64,000 nucleotides of DNA from Marinilactibacillus piezotolerans (lineage in GTDB: Bacteria > Bacillota > Bacilli > Lactobacillales > Carnobacteriaceae_A). The position numbers and the translations under genes are program-made. Below are positions 42,240-49,772 of this stretch, piece by piece; position 1 is the first letter of the stretch; each line of letters starts with the position of its first letter. Under the pieces are notes generated by a model. That model was given only the letters and a program-made list of their open reading frames with translations. It was not told where the DNA came from and made no database searches. The stretch lies in assembly GCF_900169305.1 (NCBI RefSeq), contig NZ_FWDP01000003.1, positions 1 to 64,000 on the forward strand, given 5' to 3'.

Positions 42240-42401
42240 GATATTCTTCCCTATTCTTTATAGTTTATATTCAATTTTTATTGGTAAACTACTTTAAATT
42301 CTTCAAAAATCACACGATGGTCCTCAGAAAAGTCATTTTCCGATTCTTTCCTATAATCCATTATACGGTTTATTTTAACAAATTCATGGTCTTATTTTTA
42401 C

Positions 42402-42445
42402 AAAAAAATGATCTCTCCTCAAATTTAAGAAGAAATCATTTTTTC
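42402..42445 (-). terminator. cstR operon terminator
   Basis: Minus strand AAAAAATGATTTCTTC pairs with GAGGAGAGATCATTTTTTT around an AT loop, just after cstR. Confidence 0.72.
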
Positions 42446-42453
42446 TAATTTGT

Positions 42454-42720
42454 TTAGCGGCTTTTCATCAGCAGCTTAATGGCTTGTTGGATTCGTTCGT
42501 CTTCTGTAAAGTCTTCGTTTTCGTTTTTGTTATTTTGAATACAGTCTAATAAATTCTCCGCTACAATCAAGCCGATAGCACGGTCCAGACTGGATCTCAC
42601 AGCTGTTAACTGTGTGACGATCTCAGCGCAGTCCTTCTCATCATCGATCATGTTCAGTACACCTTCCAACTGACCTTTTGACCGCTTGAGCCGATTTACA
42701 ATCTTGGCATTATATTCCAT
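42454..42720 (-). CDS. cstR: CstR-type persulfide-sensing repressor (CsoR family)
   Basis: An 88-residue all-helical CsoR/FrmR-family repressor. The two cysteines fall at positions 31 (DDEKDCAEIV) and 60 (AENLLDC), exactly as in Staphylococcus CstR. The copper-ligand His four residues before the second Cys in true CsoR is Asn56 here, so it should sense persulfides and not copper. The start at 42720 overlaps the upstream rhodanese stop (TAATG). It is the last gene of a sulfur operon whose promoter contains a matching palindromic operator, so it likely represses its own operon. Confidence 0.88.
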   Translation of the reverse strand: MEYNAKIVNRLKRSKGQLEGVLNMIDDEKDCAEIVTQLTAVRSSLDRAIGLIVAENLLDCIQNNKNENEDFTEDERIQQAIKLLMKSR

Positions 42721-43016
42721 TAAACCTTGTCTCCCTTCCAAGCAGAGATTCCTCCTAAAATATTTACTGTATCAATTCCTTCAGCTGAAAGACGTTGGCA
42801 AGCCATGGCAGAACGCCCGCCAGAATGACACATGACATAATATGGAGTATTTTTATCTAATTGGTTTACGTATTCATCCAGTTTACTTAATGGAATATGT
42901 TGTGCTCCCTCTACATGTCCTGTTTCCCATTCATCCAATTCTCTGACATCTATCAATGTGACGTTCTCATTGTTCCATTTATGTTCAAATTCACTCATAG
43001 AGATAGATTTATACAT
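42720..43016 (-). CDS. single-domain rhodanese
   Basis: The 98-residue sulfurtransferase has VTLIDVRELDEWETGHVEGAQ and the active-site loop MCHSGGRSAMA with the persulfide-carrying Cys. It overlaps its neighbours on both sides by one base (TAATG), showing tight translational coupling. In this operon it presumably passes sulfane sulfur between low-molecular-weight persulfides, thioredoxin and the reductase next to it. Confidence 0.9.
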   Translation of the reverse strand: MYKSISMSEFEHKWNNENVTLIDVRELDEWETGHVEGAQHIPLSKLDEYVNQLDKNTPYYVMCHSGGRSAMACQRLSAEGIDTVNILGGISAWKGDKV

Positions 43017-44668
43017 TAATTTTCAATCCTTTCTGGTTTAACCATGGAGTAAAGTGCAAATGCCCCATCAAGATTTTTTACATCATACCCGTGTTGCTTC
43101 AATATTCTTTCTGCTACGTAACTGCGTAGTCCGCTGTGGCAACTGACGATGAGTGGCTGTTTTTCAGGAAGTTCAGACAGTCGATCTCTTAAACTGTCTA
43201 AAGGAATATGCACAGCGTTCTTCATGCGGCCGTTAGCTTTTAGTTCTGACTCACTTCGAACATCCAGCAGCACATGCCCAGCCTGCTGTTTTTCTTCTAA
43301 TTCATGCCATTGGATCGATTCACTGATACCTTCCAGTATGTTTAATGCAGCATATCCTGCCATATTTACAGGGTCTTTTGCTGAACCAAATGGCGGTGCA
43401 TAAGTGAATTCCAATTCAGGCAGATCTTTAACTGTCATTTCTGCTTTGATAGCTGTTGCAAGAATATCGATACGCTTATCTATTCCGTCTGTACCAACTG
43501 CCTGAGCACCATAGAGTTTTCCGGTTTGCGGATTGAATATCAATTTCAGCAAGATCGTTCCGGCATTCGGGTAGTACCCTGCATGACTTTTCCCTTGTAT
43601 GTGGACCACATCAAACAACTCTCCTGCCTGTCTCAGCTGGAATTCATTCAATCCTGTTGAAGCCGCAACTTGATCGAACACACGCACGATTGCCGTTCCA
43701 ATACTTCCTTTGTTTTGACGAGAGATTCCGCTGATTACATCTGAGACTTGCCGGCCTTGTCTGTTTGCTGGCGATGCCAGCGAAATCATTGCATCCTGCT
43801 GATTGATCTGCTGCTTGACAACAACTGCATCTCCGACAGCATAGATATCTTTTTGACTGGTTTCATATCTTTCGTCAACAATAATGCCGCCGCGAATGCC
43901 TGTCTCGATACCCGCCGTTTCCGCAACACTTGTGTTTGGTTTTACTCCAACAGACAACAATGTCAAATCACTATTCAATTCTTCTCCATTTTCCAGAATG
44001 ATCGTTTTTCCGTTGTTCTCAAAAGAAAATGCAGCCAGTTCTGTATATACTTTTACCCCATTGTCTTTTAATTCTTTGGTGATATATGCAGCCATCTCTT
44101 CATCAAGCGTCGGCAAAACATGTGGCGCTTTCTCGACGATCGTTACATCCATTCCACGGTGCGCAAGACTTTCAGCCATTTCCAGTCCAATAAATCCCGC
44201 CCCGATGACGACAGCCGATTTAGGATGTTTCTTTTCAATAAATTCTGATATAGCATCTACATCCGGAACTGATCTCAGCGCAAAGATATTTTCTGCTTCA
44301 TCCAGTCCATTGATTGGCGGAATAAGCGGGCTGGCCCCTGGAGACAAAATCAATTTATCATAAGATAAGTTGTATTCTTCTGCTTCAGCTTTGACTGTCA
44401 CTTCTTTTGTTTCTGCATTGATCGAAACAGCTTCACTGTTCGGTCTAACATCCAGATTGAATCTCGCTTTCAGACTTTCAGGCGTTTGAACAAGGAGCTT
44501 GCTGCGTTCCTCAATTTCACCTGCCACGTAATAAGGCAGTCCGCAGTTTGCAAAAGATACATACGGCCCTTTTTCTAAAATAATAATTTCTGCGTCTTCA
44601 TTTAATCTTCTTAAACGAGTCGCTGCAGACATCCCTCCGGCAACTCCTCCGATTATTACAACTTTCAC
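43016..44668 (-). CDS. CoA-disulfide/CoA-persulfide reductase with rhodanese domain
   Basis: A 550-residue fusion. Residues 1-440 form a flavin disulfide reductase: VVIIGGVAGGMSAATRLRR, SFANCGLPYYV with the single catalytic Cys42, VIGAGFIGLEMAESLA and YAVGDAVVV. Residues about 455-545 are a rhodanese with LLDVRSESEL and VSCHSGLRSYV. This CoADR-RHD class reduces CoA persulfide and disulfide, releasing sulfide. It begins at GTG overlapping the upstream rhodanese stop (TAGTG). Typical member of CstR regulons in Firmicutes. Confidence 0.93.
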   Translation of the reverse strand: MKVVIIGGVAGGMSAATRLRRLNEDAEIIILEKGPYVSFANCGLPYYVAGEIEERSKLLVQTPESLKARFNLDVRPNSEAVSINAETKEVTVKAEAEEYNLSYDKLILSPGASPLIPPINGLDEAENIFALRSVPDVDAISEFIEKKHPKSAVVIGAGFIGLEMAESLAHRGMDVTIVEKAPHVLPTLDEEMAAYITKELKDNGVKVYTELAAFSFENNGKTIILENGEELNSDLTLLSVGVKPNTSVAETAGIETGIRGGIIVDERYETSQKDIYAVGDAVVVKQQINQQDAMISLASPANRQGRQVSDVISGISRQNKGSIGTAIVRVFDQVAASTGLNEFQLRQAGELFDVVHIQGKSHAGYYPNAGTILLKLIFNPQTGKLYGAQAVGTDGIDKRIDILATAIKAEMTVKDLPELEFTYAPPFGSAKDPVNMAGYAALNILEGISESIQWHELEEKQQAGHVLLDVRSESELKANGRMKNAVHIPLDSLRDRLSELPEKQPLIVSCHSGLRSYVAERILKQHGYDVKNLDGAFALYSMVKPERIEN

Positions 44669-44979
44669 TACATTTTACCTCCCCGTACTGAGCCTTTCCA
44701 CGCCATCATTCCGCCACGGACATTAACAACATCGACTCCATTTTTCATCAATATTTTTGCTGCTTTTTTGCTGCGCATCCCTGATTGACAGATGACATAT
44801 ACTTTACCCCTTGGGGTATAGTTCTCTACTCTGCTAAGCGGGATATTATTTGCCCCGGGAATATGCCCTCCTCTAAACTCTTGCGGTTCTCTTACATCAA
44901 TTAGTTGAGGCTGATCAGCCATGATTTTTTCTAGATTTGCTGCAGATATAGATGGGGTTCTTTTAAATAACATATTCAT
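44668..44979 (-). CDS. rhodanese-like sulfurtransferase
   Basis: A 103-residue protein with LIDVREPQEFRGGHIPGANNIPLS and VICQSGMRSKKAA, whose Cys carries the persulfide. It is the second stand-alone rhodanese of the operon and overlaps the reductase gene by one base. Four bases separate it from trxA. Role inferred as sulfane sulfur transfer. Confidence 0.9.
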   Translation of the reverse strand: MNMLFKRTPSISAANLEKIMADQPQLIDVREPQEFRGGHIPGANNIPLSRVENYTPRGKVYVICQSGMRSKKAAKILMKNGVDVVNVRGGMMAWKGSVRGGKM

Positions 44980-44983
44980 TCAC

Positions 44984-45310
44984 CTATTTGTCTGACTCTG
45001 TCATTTTTTCTTGCAGATACCCTTTTAAAACCTCTTTAGGATGGAACCCGACGATTTTTTCTACCGGCTTCCCGTCTTTGTAAAGCACCATAGTCGGTAT
45101 ACTCATAATGCCCAGCTGCCCCGGCGTAACTTGATTTTCATCTATATTCAGTTTAGCGATCTTAATATCTGAGCCGAGCTCTTCCTCTAATTCTTCCAAA
45201 ACAGGTCCAAGCATTTTGCAGGGTCCGCACCAAGGAGCCCAAAAATCGACTAACGTAAGCCCTTCTTGCACTTCTTTCATTAAGCTTGAATCGGTTACTT
45301 TAACTGTCAT
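44984..45310 (-). CDS. trxA: thioredoxin
   Basis: A 108-residue thioredoxin with the redox motif FWAPWCGPCKMLGP at about residues 24-37, cis-Pro loop IMSIPTMVLYKDG and a normal length. In this operon it can reduce protein and rhodanese persulfides. Since it sits in a CstR regulon it is probably an accessory copy; a housekeeping thioredoxin is expected elsewhere. Confidence 0.93.
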   Translation of the reverse strand: MTVKVTDSSLMKEVQEGLTLVDFWAPWCGPCKMLGPVLEELEEELGSDIKIAKLNIDENQVTPGQLGIMSIPTMVLYKDGKPVEKIVGFHPKEVLKGYLQEKMTESDK

Positions 45311-45340
45311 CTTAGTTTTCCTCTCTATTTTGATTTCATT

Positions 45341-45685
45341 TTAAAACAAGCTTTGTTCATACATATCCGCTGCTAGCTGAAACTTCTCACGCAAGTCATC
45401 CATGACTATAAAGCGAGCTTCACGGATCATTTCTTTACCTTCAATAAACAATAGTAATGCCGGTACAGTGAATACTGTAAATTCTCCTGCAACTTCCGGT
45501 ACTTCATCTGCACTCACTTGAAGAGTGCGGATTGTCGGAAAATCTTCAAGCATTTCTTCTACTTGAGGTCTGACTACATGGCAGACTCCGCAATTTTCTC
45601 TGGATATATACAAGAAAGCAAGCGGATTTGAAGCAATAAAAGTTCTGATTTCCTCAATTGTTTGTGCTTTAGGAAAAGTTGTCAT
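45341..45685 (-). CDS. thioredoxin-like protein with CGVC motif
   Basis: A 114-residue thioredoxin-fold protein with FLYISRENCGVCHVVRP in the active-site position and FTVFTVPALLLF as the cis-Pro loop. The CGVC motif differs from trxA. A close paralogue with CSVC lies at 48342-48686. ATG at 45685 has GAAGGG five bases before it; the ATG six codons upstream lacks a site. It is the first gene after the CstR-type promoter, so it should be made under persulfide stress. Confidence 0.85.
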   Translation of the reverse strand: MTTFPKAQTIEEIRTFIASNPLAFLYISRENCGVCHVVRPQVEEMLEDFPTIRTLQVSADEVPEVAGEFTVFTVPALLLFIEGKEMIREARFIVMDDLREKFQLAADMYEQSLF

Positions 45686-45740
45686 ATTTACCCTTCTTTC
45701 CATTATTTATTAACTTACAATAAATAAGTTCATAAATACA

Positions 45741-45769
45741 ATATACCCATATGGGTATTATTTGTAAAG
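45741..45769 (-). promoter_or_regulatory. CstR-controlled promoter
   Basis: Minus strand TTTACA (45764-45769), a 17-bp spacer and TATATT (45741-45746). The spacer is filled by the perfect palindrome ATACCCATATGGGTAT (45744-45759), the style of operator used by CsoR/CstR proteins. The repressor gene is the last in this operon. Confidence 0.83.
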
Positions 45770-46027
45770 ACTTTTTACTGTATTTTTCAGATTTCTTCAG
45801 ATTTCTTGCATATAGAGATTCGGTATAGCCTCTATATAGCATTAAATTGTTAGAAAGCTGGATCAGCACCTACTTTTTTAATTAAGAAATGTTGTTAAGT
45901 GTTTTAACTGACTTGCGGCGCTTTTATTCTATTGTTTCATTCATTTCATGTTCAAATAGGCCAATTCGACAGGACTATTTTATAAATCCAAGCTCGCCGG
46001 CTGCTTATCCTGCATTCATTGGAGACG
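45770..46027. other. intergenic, no gene seen
   Basis: About 250 bp upstream of the persulfide operon promoter. It contains a short TTCAGATTTC direct repeat near 45786-45806 but no plausible coding frame or RNA structure. Confidence 0.5.
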
Positions 46028-46076
46028 AATAAAACCGCGGAGACAATCGTAAGTTGATTGCCTCCGCGGTTTATTA
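46028..46076. terminator. strong inverted repeat terminator
   Basis: AATAAAACCGCGGAG.CAATC pairs with GATTG.CTCCGCGGTTTATT; on the minus strand it follows the small membrane gene and ends TTTTATT. The long GC stem makes it effective in both directions. Confidence 0.75.
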
Positions 46077-46161
46077 TTTACTGGATCTGTTTGTTCCAAT
46101 CTCCTATTATAATCTCATTCAAAATGATTTCTCGGAACCCTTACAAGCTATAAATACCAAG

Positions 46162-46338
46162 CTATTTCCTTTTCATTTCGTAGATAATAAAGATCAAATA
46201 ATATACGATGATTAGAAAAAGCAAGATAAAGAGAGTATAAAACGGCACATCGAATCCTAAATATAGAATCAAAAACAGTATCAGGGAAAACAACGGATAC
46301 CATACAAGTGTTTTAGGATCAAAATCGGGCTGCGGCAT
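46162..46338 (-). CDS. small membrane protein, unknown
   Basis: A 58-residue protein: polar start MPQPDFDPKTLVWYP, then two closely spaced hydrophobic helices and a basic tail. The ATG at 46338 is nine bases after AGGGG; another ATG two codons earlier is too close. It is the last gene of a three-gene unit after the prenyltransferase-like and kinase-like genes, 12 bp downstream of the latter. No family recognised. Confidence 0.55.
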   Translation of the reverse strand: MPQPDFDPKTLVWYPLFSLILFLILYLGFDVPFYTLFILLFLIIVYYLIFIIYEMKRK

Positions 46339-46350
46339 AACCATCTACCC

Positions 46351-46893
46351 CTACGCAGTAAAGTTTAAGTACATTAAAATTCGATTTACGGTTTCTTCTA
46401 TGTTGATGTTTTCGATAATAAGATCTGTTCCAGCGGGCGGAACTAACTCATCCTGCTCTTTACTGTGTTGAATTCTCTCCGCAATCTTTTCTTCGCTGTC
46501 TCCCCTGTTGCGCATTCGTTCGATCATGGTTTCGGTGGAAATATGAATATACACTACCACCGTTTCATCAGGAAAAAACTTTTTCATAGCTTCCGCTCCA
46601 TTGCGATCCAGAGAGACATGAACCACATCATGTTCTCTCAATGCATCGCTGACAACCGACTTAGTCAATCCATATACTTTATGATTGTACAAAGTCTGTT
46701 CGATAAAATCTTCCGGATTCAATTCTTCAACTGCTCTGAAATGGTAATCTACTCCATCCTGTTCGCCAGATCTAGGTGCTCGCGTCGTCGTGGTCACGAG
46801 CTTTGGGATGCCTTTTCTAGTCAAAGCCTCTCCAATAGTCGTTTTTCCGCTGCCGCTTGGTCCTACCATAACAATAATGCACTTGTCTCTCAT
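46351..46893 (-). CDS. guanylate kinase-like P-loop protein
   Basis: The 180-residue protein begins IIVMVGPSGSGKTTIGEAL (P-loop) and has VTTTTRAPRSGEQDGVDYHF, the GMP-binding signature of guanylate kinases, then YIHISTETMIERMRNRGD near the lid. The region after FIEQ differs from Gmk (YNHKVYGLTKS in place of the usual GNxYGT). It may be a diverged kinase with a different acceptor; the housekeeping gmk is expected elsewhere with rpoZ. It lies 36 bp after an unusual cis-prenyltransferase gene and is probably co-transcribed with it. Confidence 0.75.
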   Translation of the reverse strand: MRDKCIIVMVGPSGSGKTTIGEALTRKGIPKLVTTTTRAPRSGEQDGVDYHFRAVEELNPEDFIEQTLYNHKVYGLTKSVVSDALREHDVVHVSLDRNGAEAMKKFFPDETVVVYIHISTETMIERMRNRGDSEEKIAERIQHSKEQDELVPPAGTDLIIENINIEETVNRILMYLNFTA

Positions 46894-46929
46894 AAATTCT
46901 CTCCTCAGAATGGACTTAGGATCAATGGA

Positions 46930-47592
46930 TCAGCCACCCAGTGTGACATCCGTTTCTTGGTACCAGTTCAAGGCATCATACAAATGCTGATCCTTATAGT
47001 CAGGCCAAAATTCATCAATCACATAAATATCTGAATAAACAGATTGAATAGGTAAAAATCCGCTCAATCTGCGGCGTCCGCCCCATCTTAAGACCATATC
47101 CATACGCGATACATCTTTAGACGCGATATGATCAATGATATTACCAGAATCAATAGCTGCTTCATGATTCAGAGCATAATTCAGATCCCAGTTCCAACCA
47201 TAATTGACTAGAAAATTCACTTTCATTTTTCCTTCGCCAAAACGTGTCCGTTTCATAGCATATGGCAGCAGTTCTTTTGGAAAAACTTTTGAATCCGTAT
47301 TTCCAAGCACCATTAGATCCGCATCTCTTTTTTTCAGTTCATTGACAGAGTCTACGCATGCTTTTTGAAAAGCTTTTGTTTGCAAGGATGGGCGTTTGAC
47401 ATTATCCATTGTAAAACCGTAAAAAGTCATTTCTTCTACGCCTAATTTTAAACAAGCTTCATAAAGATCTAACCCAGGTCCGATCCCGTGATTATACCCA
47501 TCTTTCTTTTGCAGTCCCTTACCTACTGCCCACCGGCGATTCCCGTCCGGGATTACCCCAATGTGTTTTGGCATGCGTTTAAATGTTTTCAT
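46930..47592 (-). CDS. diverged cis-prenyltransferase (undecaprenyl diphosphate synthase family)
   Basis: A 220-residue homologue of UppS. The catalytic region is IGVIPDGNRRWAVGKG with the key Asp kept, but other signatures are altered: FTMDNVKRP for FSxENWxRP, NYGWNWD for NYGGRxD, and LRWGGRRRLSGFLPIQ for RTGGExRxSNFLxWQ, losing the conserved Glu that helps bind magnesium. It is therefore unlikely to be the housekeeping enzyme. It may make a shorter or different prenyl product. ATG at 47592 is chosen to match the family start; AAGGAG is 13 bases away. Co-transcribed with a guanylate-kinase-like gene. Confidence 0.75.
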   Translation of the reverse strand: MKTFKRMPKHIGVIPDGNRRWAVGKGLQKKDGYNHGIGPGLDLYEACLKLGVEEMTFYGFTMDNVKRPSLQTKAFQKACVDSVNELKKRDADLMVLGNTDSKVFPKELLPYAMKRTRFGEGKMKVNFLVNYGWNWDLNYALNHEAAIDSGNIIDHIASKDVSRMDMVLRWGGRRRLSGFLPIQSVYSDIYVIDEFWPDYKDQHLYDALNWYQETDVTLGG

Positions 47593-47765
47593 TCTGCTCG
47601 TACGTCTCCTTATACTATATTTCCTATCATTTCTATATACATACAACCTCATACTCTATAATACCGTTTTTCAGTCTCTGTATTCAACTCGCACGAATAA
47701 AAAAATTCCTTTTCCATATTTCATAGGTTAGGGGAGTTAAACATCTATATTTTTTTGTAACTAAA

Positions 47766-47774
47766 TGGTATAAT
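47766..47774 (+). promoter_or_regulatory. extended -10 promoter
   Basis: TGG-TATAAT (TATAAT at 47769-47774) upstream of a 28-codon frame and the 86-residue protein gene; divergent from the prenyltransferase cluster. Confidence 0.5.
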
Positions 47775-47827
47775 TAAACAAAAGAAATCGCTATCATTTA
47801 GTAATCATTTATTATCGAAAGGTCAGG

Positions 47828-47914
47828 ATGCAAACATGTGAGCTAGGAAAGGTCATTACCGCTTTATTGCAGTTGAATCATCATAAGGCTTCCCGCTATC
47901 TTTCTTATCGCTAG
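47828..47914 (+). CDS. possible 28-codon small ORF
   Basis: An ATG five bases after AAAGG opens a 28-codon frame (MQTCELGKVITALLQLNHHK at its start). It lies in the roughly 230-nt leader of the 86-residue protein gene. AGGAT (about 47825) and ATCCT (about 47933) could pair across the ORF. The peptide is not recognised; it may be a real small protein, a regulatory ORF, or chance. Confidence 0.3.
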   Translation: MQTCELGKVITALLQLNHHKASRYLSYR

Positions 47915-48006
47915 GTTCTCGAAAGTCATATCCTGCTCTTTACAATAGAAGTCAGTCACTTGAACAGTTACCCATCCGAACTTTTTTCGATCGAGGAGGA
48001 TCTGAT

Positions 48007-48267
48007 ATGTTTAAAAACGAACGCAACAAGCGTATCTTCCATATCTTCAGCAATATCTTTTTTGCGTTTATCTGGTCATGGATGCTCTACGTTCAATACC
48101 AAACTGTTTACTACACTCCGTTTGAAGCCGGCTTCCAGCAAGTCTATATGGTGGTGTTATGGAGCTTCATTGTCATTGCGCTTGGACGAGCTGTATTTCA
48201 TTACGTTAAACTGCGCACCTACAATGATGCAAAAAAACACATGAATAGACACTCAAAATTCGGCTAA
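48007..48267 (+). CDS. small membrane protein, unknown
   Basis: An 86-residue protein with two hydrophobic helices (about residues 11-30 and 44-63), a basic N terminus and a basic C terminus (KLRTYNDAKKHMNRHSKFG). GAGGAGG precedes the ATG closely. A long leader of about 230 nt lies ahead and a strong terminator behind. No family recognised. Confidence 0.65.
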   Translation: MFKNERNKRIFHIFSNIFFAFIWSWMLYVQYQTVYYTPFEAGFQQVYMVVLWSFIVIALGRAVFHYVKLRTYNDAKKHMNRHSKFG

Positions 48268-48282
48268 TCACCCTTATATATC

Positions 48283-48320
48283 GCAGCCGTTCCTTATTGC
48301 TACAGGAACGGCTGCTTTTT
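48283..48320 (+). terminator. terminator
   Basis: GCAGCCGTTCC pairs perfectly with GGAACGGCTGC and is followed by five T residues. Confidence 0.87.
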
Positions 48321-48341
48321 GTATGTCTGTTCACCCTGACT

Positions 48342-48686
48342 TCAGTACCCTTTGCCATCATACTGTTCTGTAATGCGCTTAAACTGCCCCCGCAAGTCAT
48401 CCATCACGACAAAACGCACTTCTCGAAACCACTCTTTTCCATCTACATACATCAACAGTGCCGGCGCAGTAAAAACTGTATATTCACCAGCTGCTTCTGG
48501 AACTTCATCTACGCTGATTTGAAGTGAAGCAATCATCGGAAAGTCTTCCAACATCTCTTCCACTCGCGGTTTTACTGCTTGGCAAACACTGCAGCTTTCA
48601 CGAGATATATACAGAAATGCCAAAGGATGTGCATCAATAAACGACTGGACATCTTTAAGAGAGTGGGCACCCTTAAATTCCTTCAT
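48342..48686 (-). CDS. thioredoxin-like protein with CSVC motif
   Basis: A 114-residue thioredoxin-fold protein with FLYISRESCSVCQAVKP at the active site and FTAPALLMYVDG as the cis-Pro loop. It is a close paralogue of the CGVC protein at 45341-45685 (shared pieces PLAFLYISRE, VEEMLEDFP, FVVMDDLR), showing a duplication in which one copy is in the CstR operon and this one stands alone. AGAAGG precedes the ATG. Partners unknown. Confidence 0.83.
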   Translation of the reverse strand: MKEFKGAHSLKDVQSFIDAHPLAFLYISRESCSVCQAVKPRVEEMLEDFPMIASLQISVDEVPEAAGEYTVFTAPALLMYVDGKEWFREVRFVVMDDLRGQFKRITEQYDGKGY

Positions 48687-48910
48687 GTAACGCCTTCTTC
48701 CTAATGGTAATCATTTAACTTTAGCATTCGAAAAAACTTACTGAGTATCAGCTCCTAAATTATAACTCTATAGATATATTTAGTAAGCACTTATGACGTT
48801 AAACCGCTTACTAAAAAATAAAATCGTTTATAATTTCTTAGATAAATTCCGAACATTTTTGAAATTTAAGGCGATTTCAGAAGCTTATATTCTACTATTC
48901 TTTTATAATT

Positions 48911-48919
48911 TGCTATAAT
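48911..48919 (+). promoter_or_regulatory. extended -10 promoter of the AbiEi-like gene
   Basis: TGC followed by TATAAT (48914-48919), 64 bp before the ATG. The region 48690-48900 before it is AT-rich with no gene. Confidence 0.5.
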
Positions 48920-48982
48920 ATTTTTAATGTTAAGAGTACTCCATACTTTTAACAGATTCACATATTGATTGGAGGACACTAC

Positions 48983-49723
48983 ATGACAACAACGTTTAAA
49001 ATTAAAGAACTTAAAAGATACTTAAGAAATCATCAGCCAGTAGATACAAAACAACTGTTGCAATTTTACCGATCCTTCGATTTTTCTCTTAGTTTCAGTA
49101 CTTTAAGATGGCGTATCCACGAGTTGAAAAAGCGCGAAATCATATACAGTCCGAAGAGAGGGCAGTATGCTTTGCGGGAAAAAGAAGCTTTCCCTCAGTA
49201 TGAAACCCCTGAAATGAAAGATCTGGCCAGACTGATACAAGTAAACTACCCTGAAGTGAAGTTTTCTATTTTTACAACTGAGTGGTTGACTCGCTTTTCA
49301 GATTATACATATCCTTATCATAATTTAGTTGTGGATGTAGAAGGTCAGTCACTGAATAATGTCTTCCAATTAATTAAGCAGCATCATTCAAACGTCTTTT
49401 TATCTCCAGATGAAACCAAGTATCGCTACTATCTTTCACCGGATCAAGAAAACATTATTGTAAATCGTTTACATGTTGATGCGCCGCTGAATAATATAGA
49501 TAGTCACTATTATGTCCCGAAATTTGAAAAACTGATTGTTGACCTAATGATCAATTCACCAATTATTTTAATGATCAGTAAACATGAAATGAAACAAATC
49601 CTTACACGTGCTCAAGAGAAGCATCACATAAATTTTTCAACCTTGCGTCGATATGCAAAAAAACGGTATCTGGGCAAACATCCAAAGGACTTCGGTTTAT
49701 TGAACCACTCATTTATCTCTTGA
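48983..49723 (+). CDS. AbiEi-like winged-helix protein (DUF6577 type)
   Basis: The 246-residue protein starts with a helix-turn-helix region (FSLSFSTLRWRIHELKKREIIYSPKRGQYALRE, shown in parts: FSTLRWRIHELK and SPKRGQYAL) followed by an alpha/beta domain with YPEVKFSIFTTEWL. This resembles AbiEi antitoxin relatives and DUF6577. AbiEi normally represses and neutralises the nucleotidyltransferase AbiEii, but no AbiEii gene is next to it, so it is an orphan. GGAGG precedes ATG 48983 by seven bases. Function unproven. Confidence 0.55.
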   Translation: MTTTFKIKELKRYLRNHQPVDTKQLLQFYRSFDFSLSFSTLRWRIHELKKREIIYSPKRGQYALREKEAFPQYETPEMKDLARLIQVNYPEVKFSIFTTEWLTRFSDYTYPYHNLVVDVEGQSLNNVFQLIKQHHSNVFLSPDETKYRYYLSPDQENIIVNRLHVDAPLNNIDSHYYVPKFEKLIVDLMINSPIILMISKHEMKQILTRAQEKHHINFSTLRRYAKKRYLGKHPKDFGLLNHSFIS

Positions 49724-49725
49724 AG

Positions 49726-49764
49726 AAAGCCTCGTATGTCAACATTGACATACGAGGCTTTCTC
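49726..49764. terminator. bidirectional terminator
   Basis: GAAAGCCTCGTATGTCA pairs perfectly with TGACATACGAGGCTTTC around a four-base loop; between the convergent AbiEi-like and dsdA genes. Confidence 0.85.
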
Positions 49765-49772
49765 AAGTTTAT

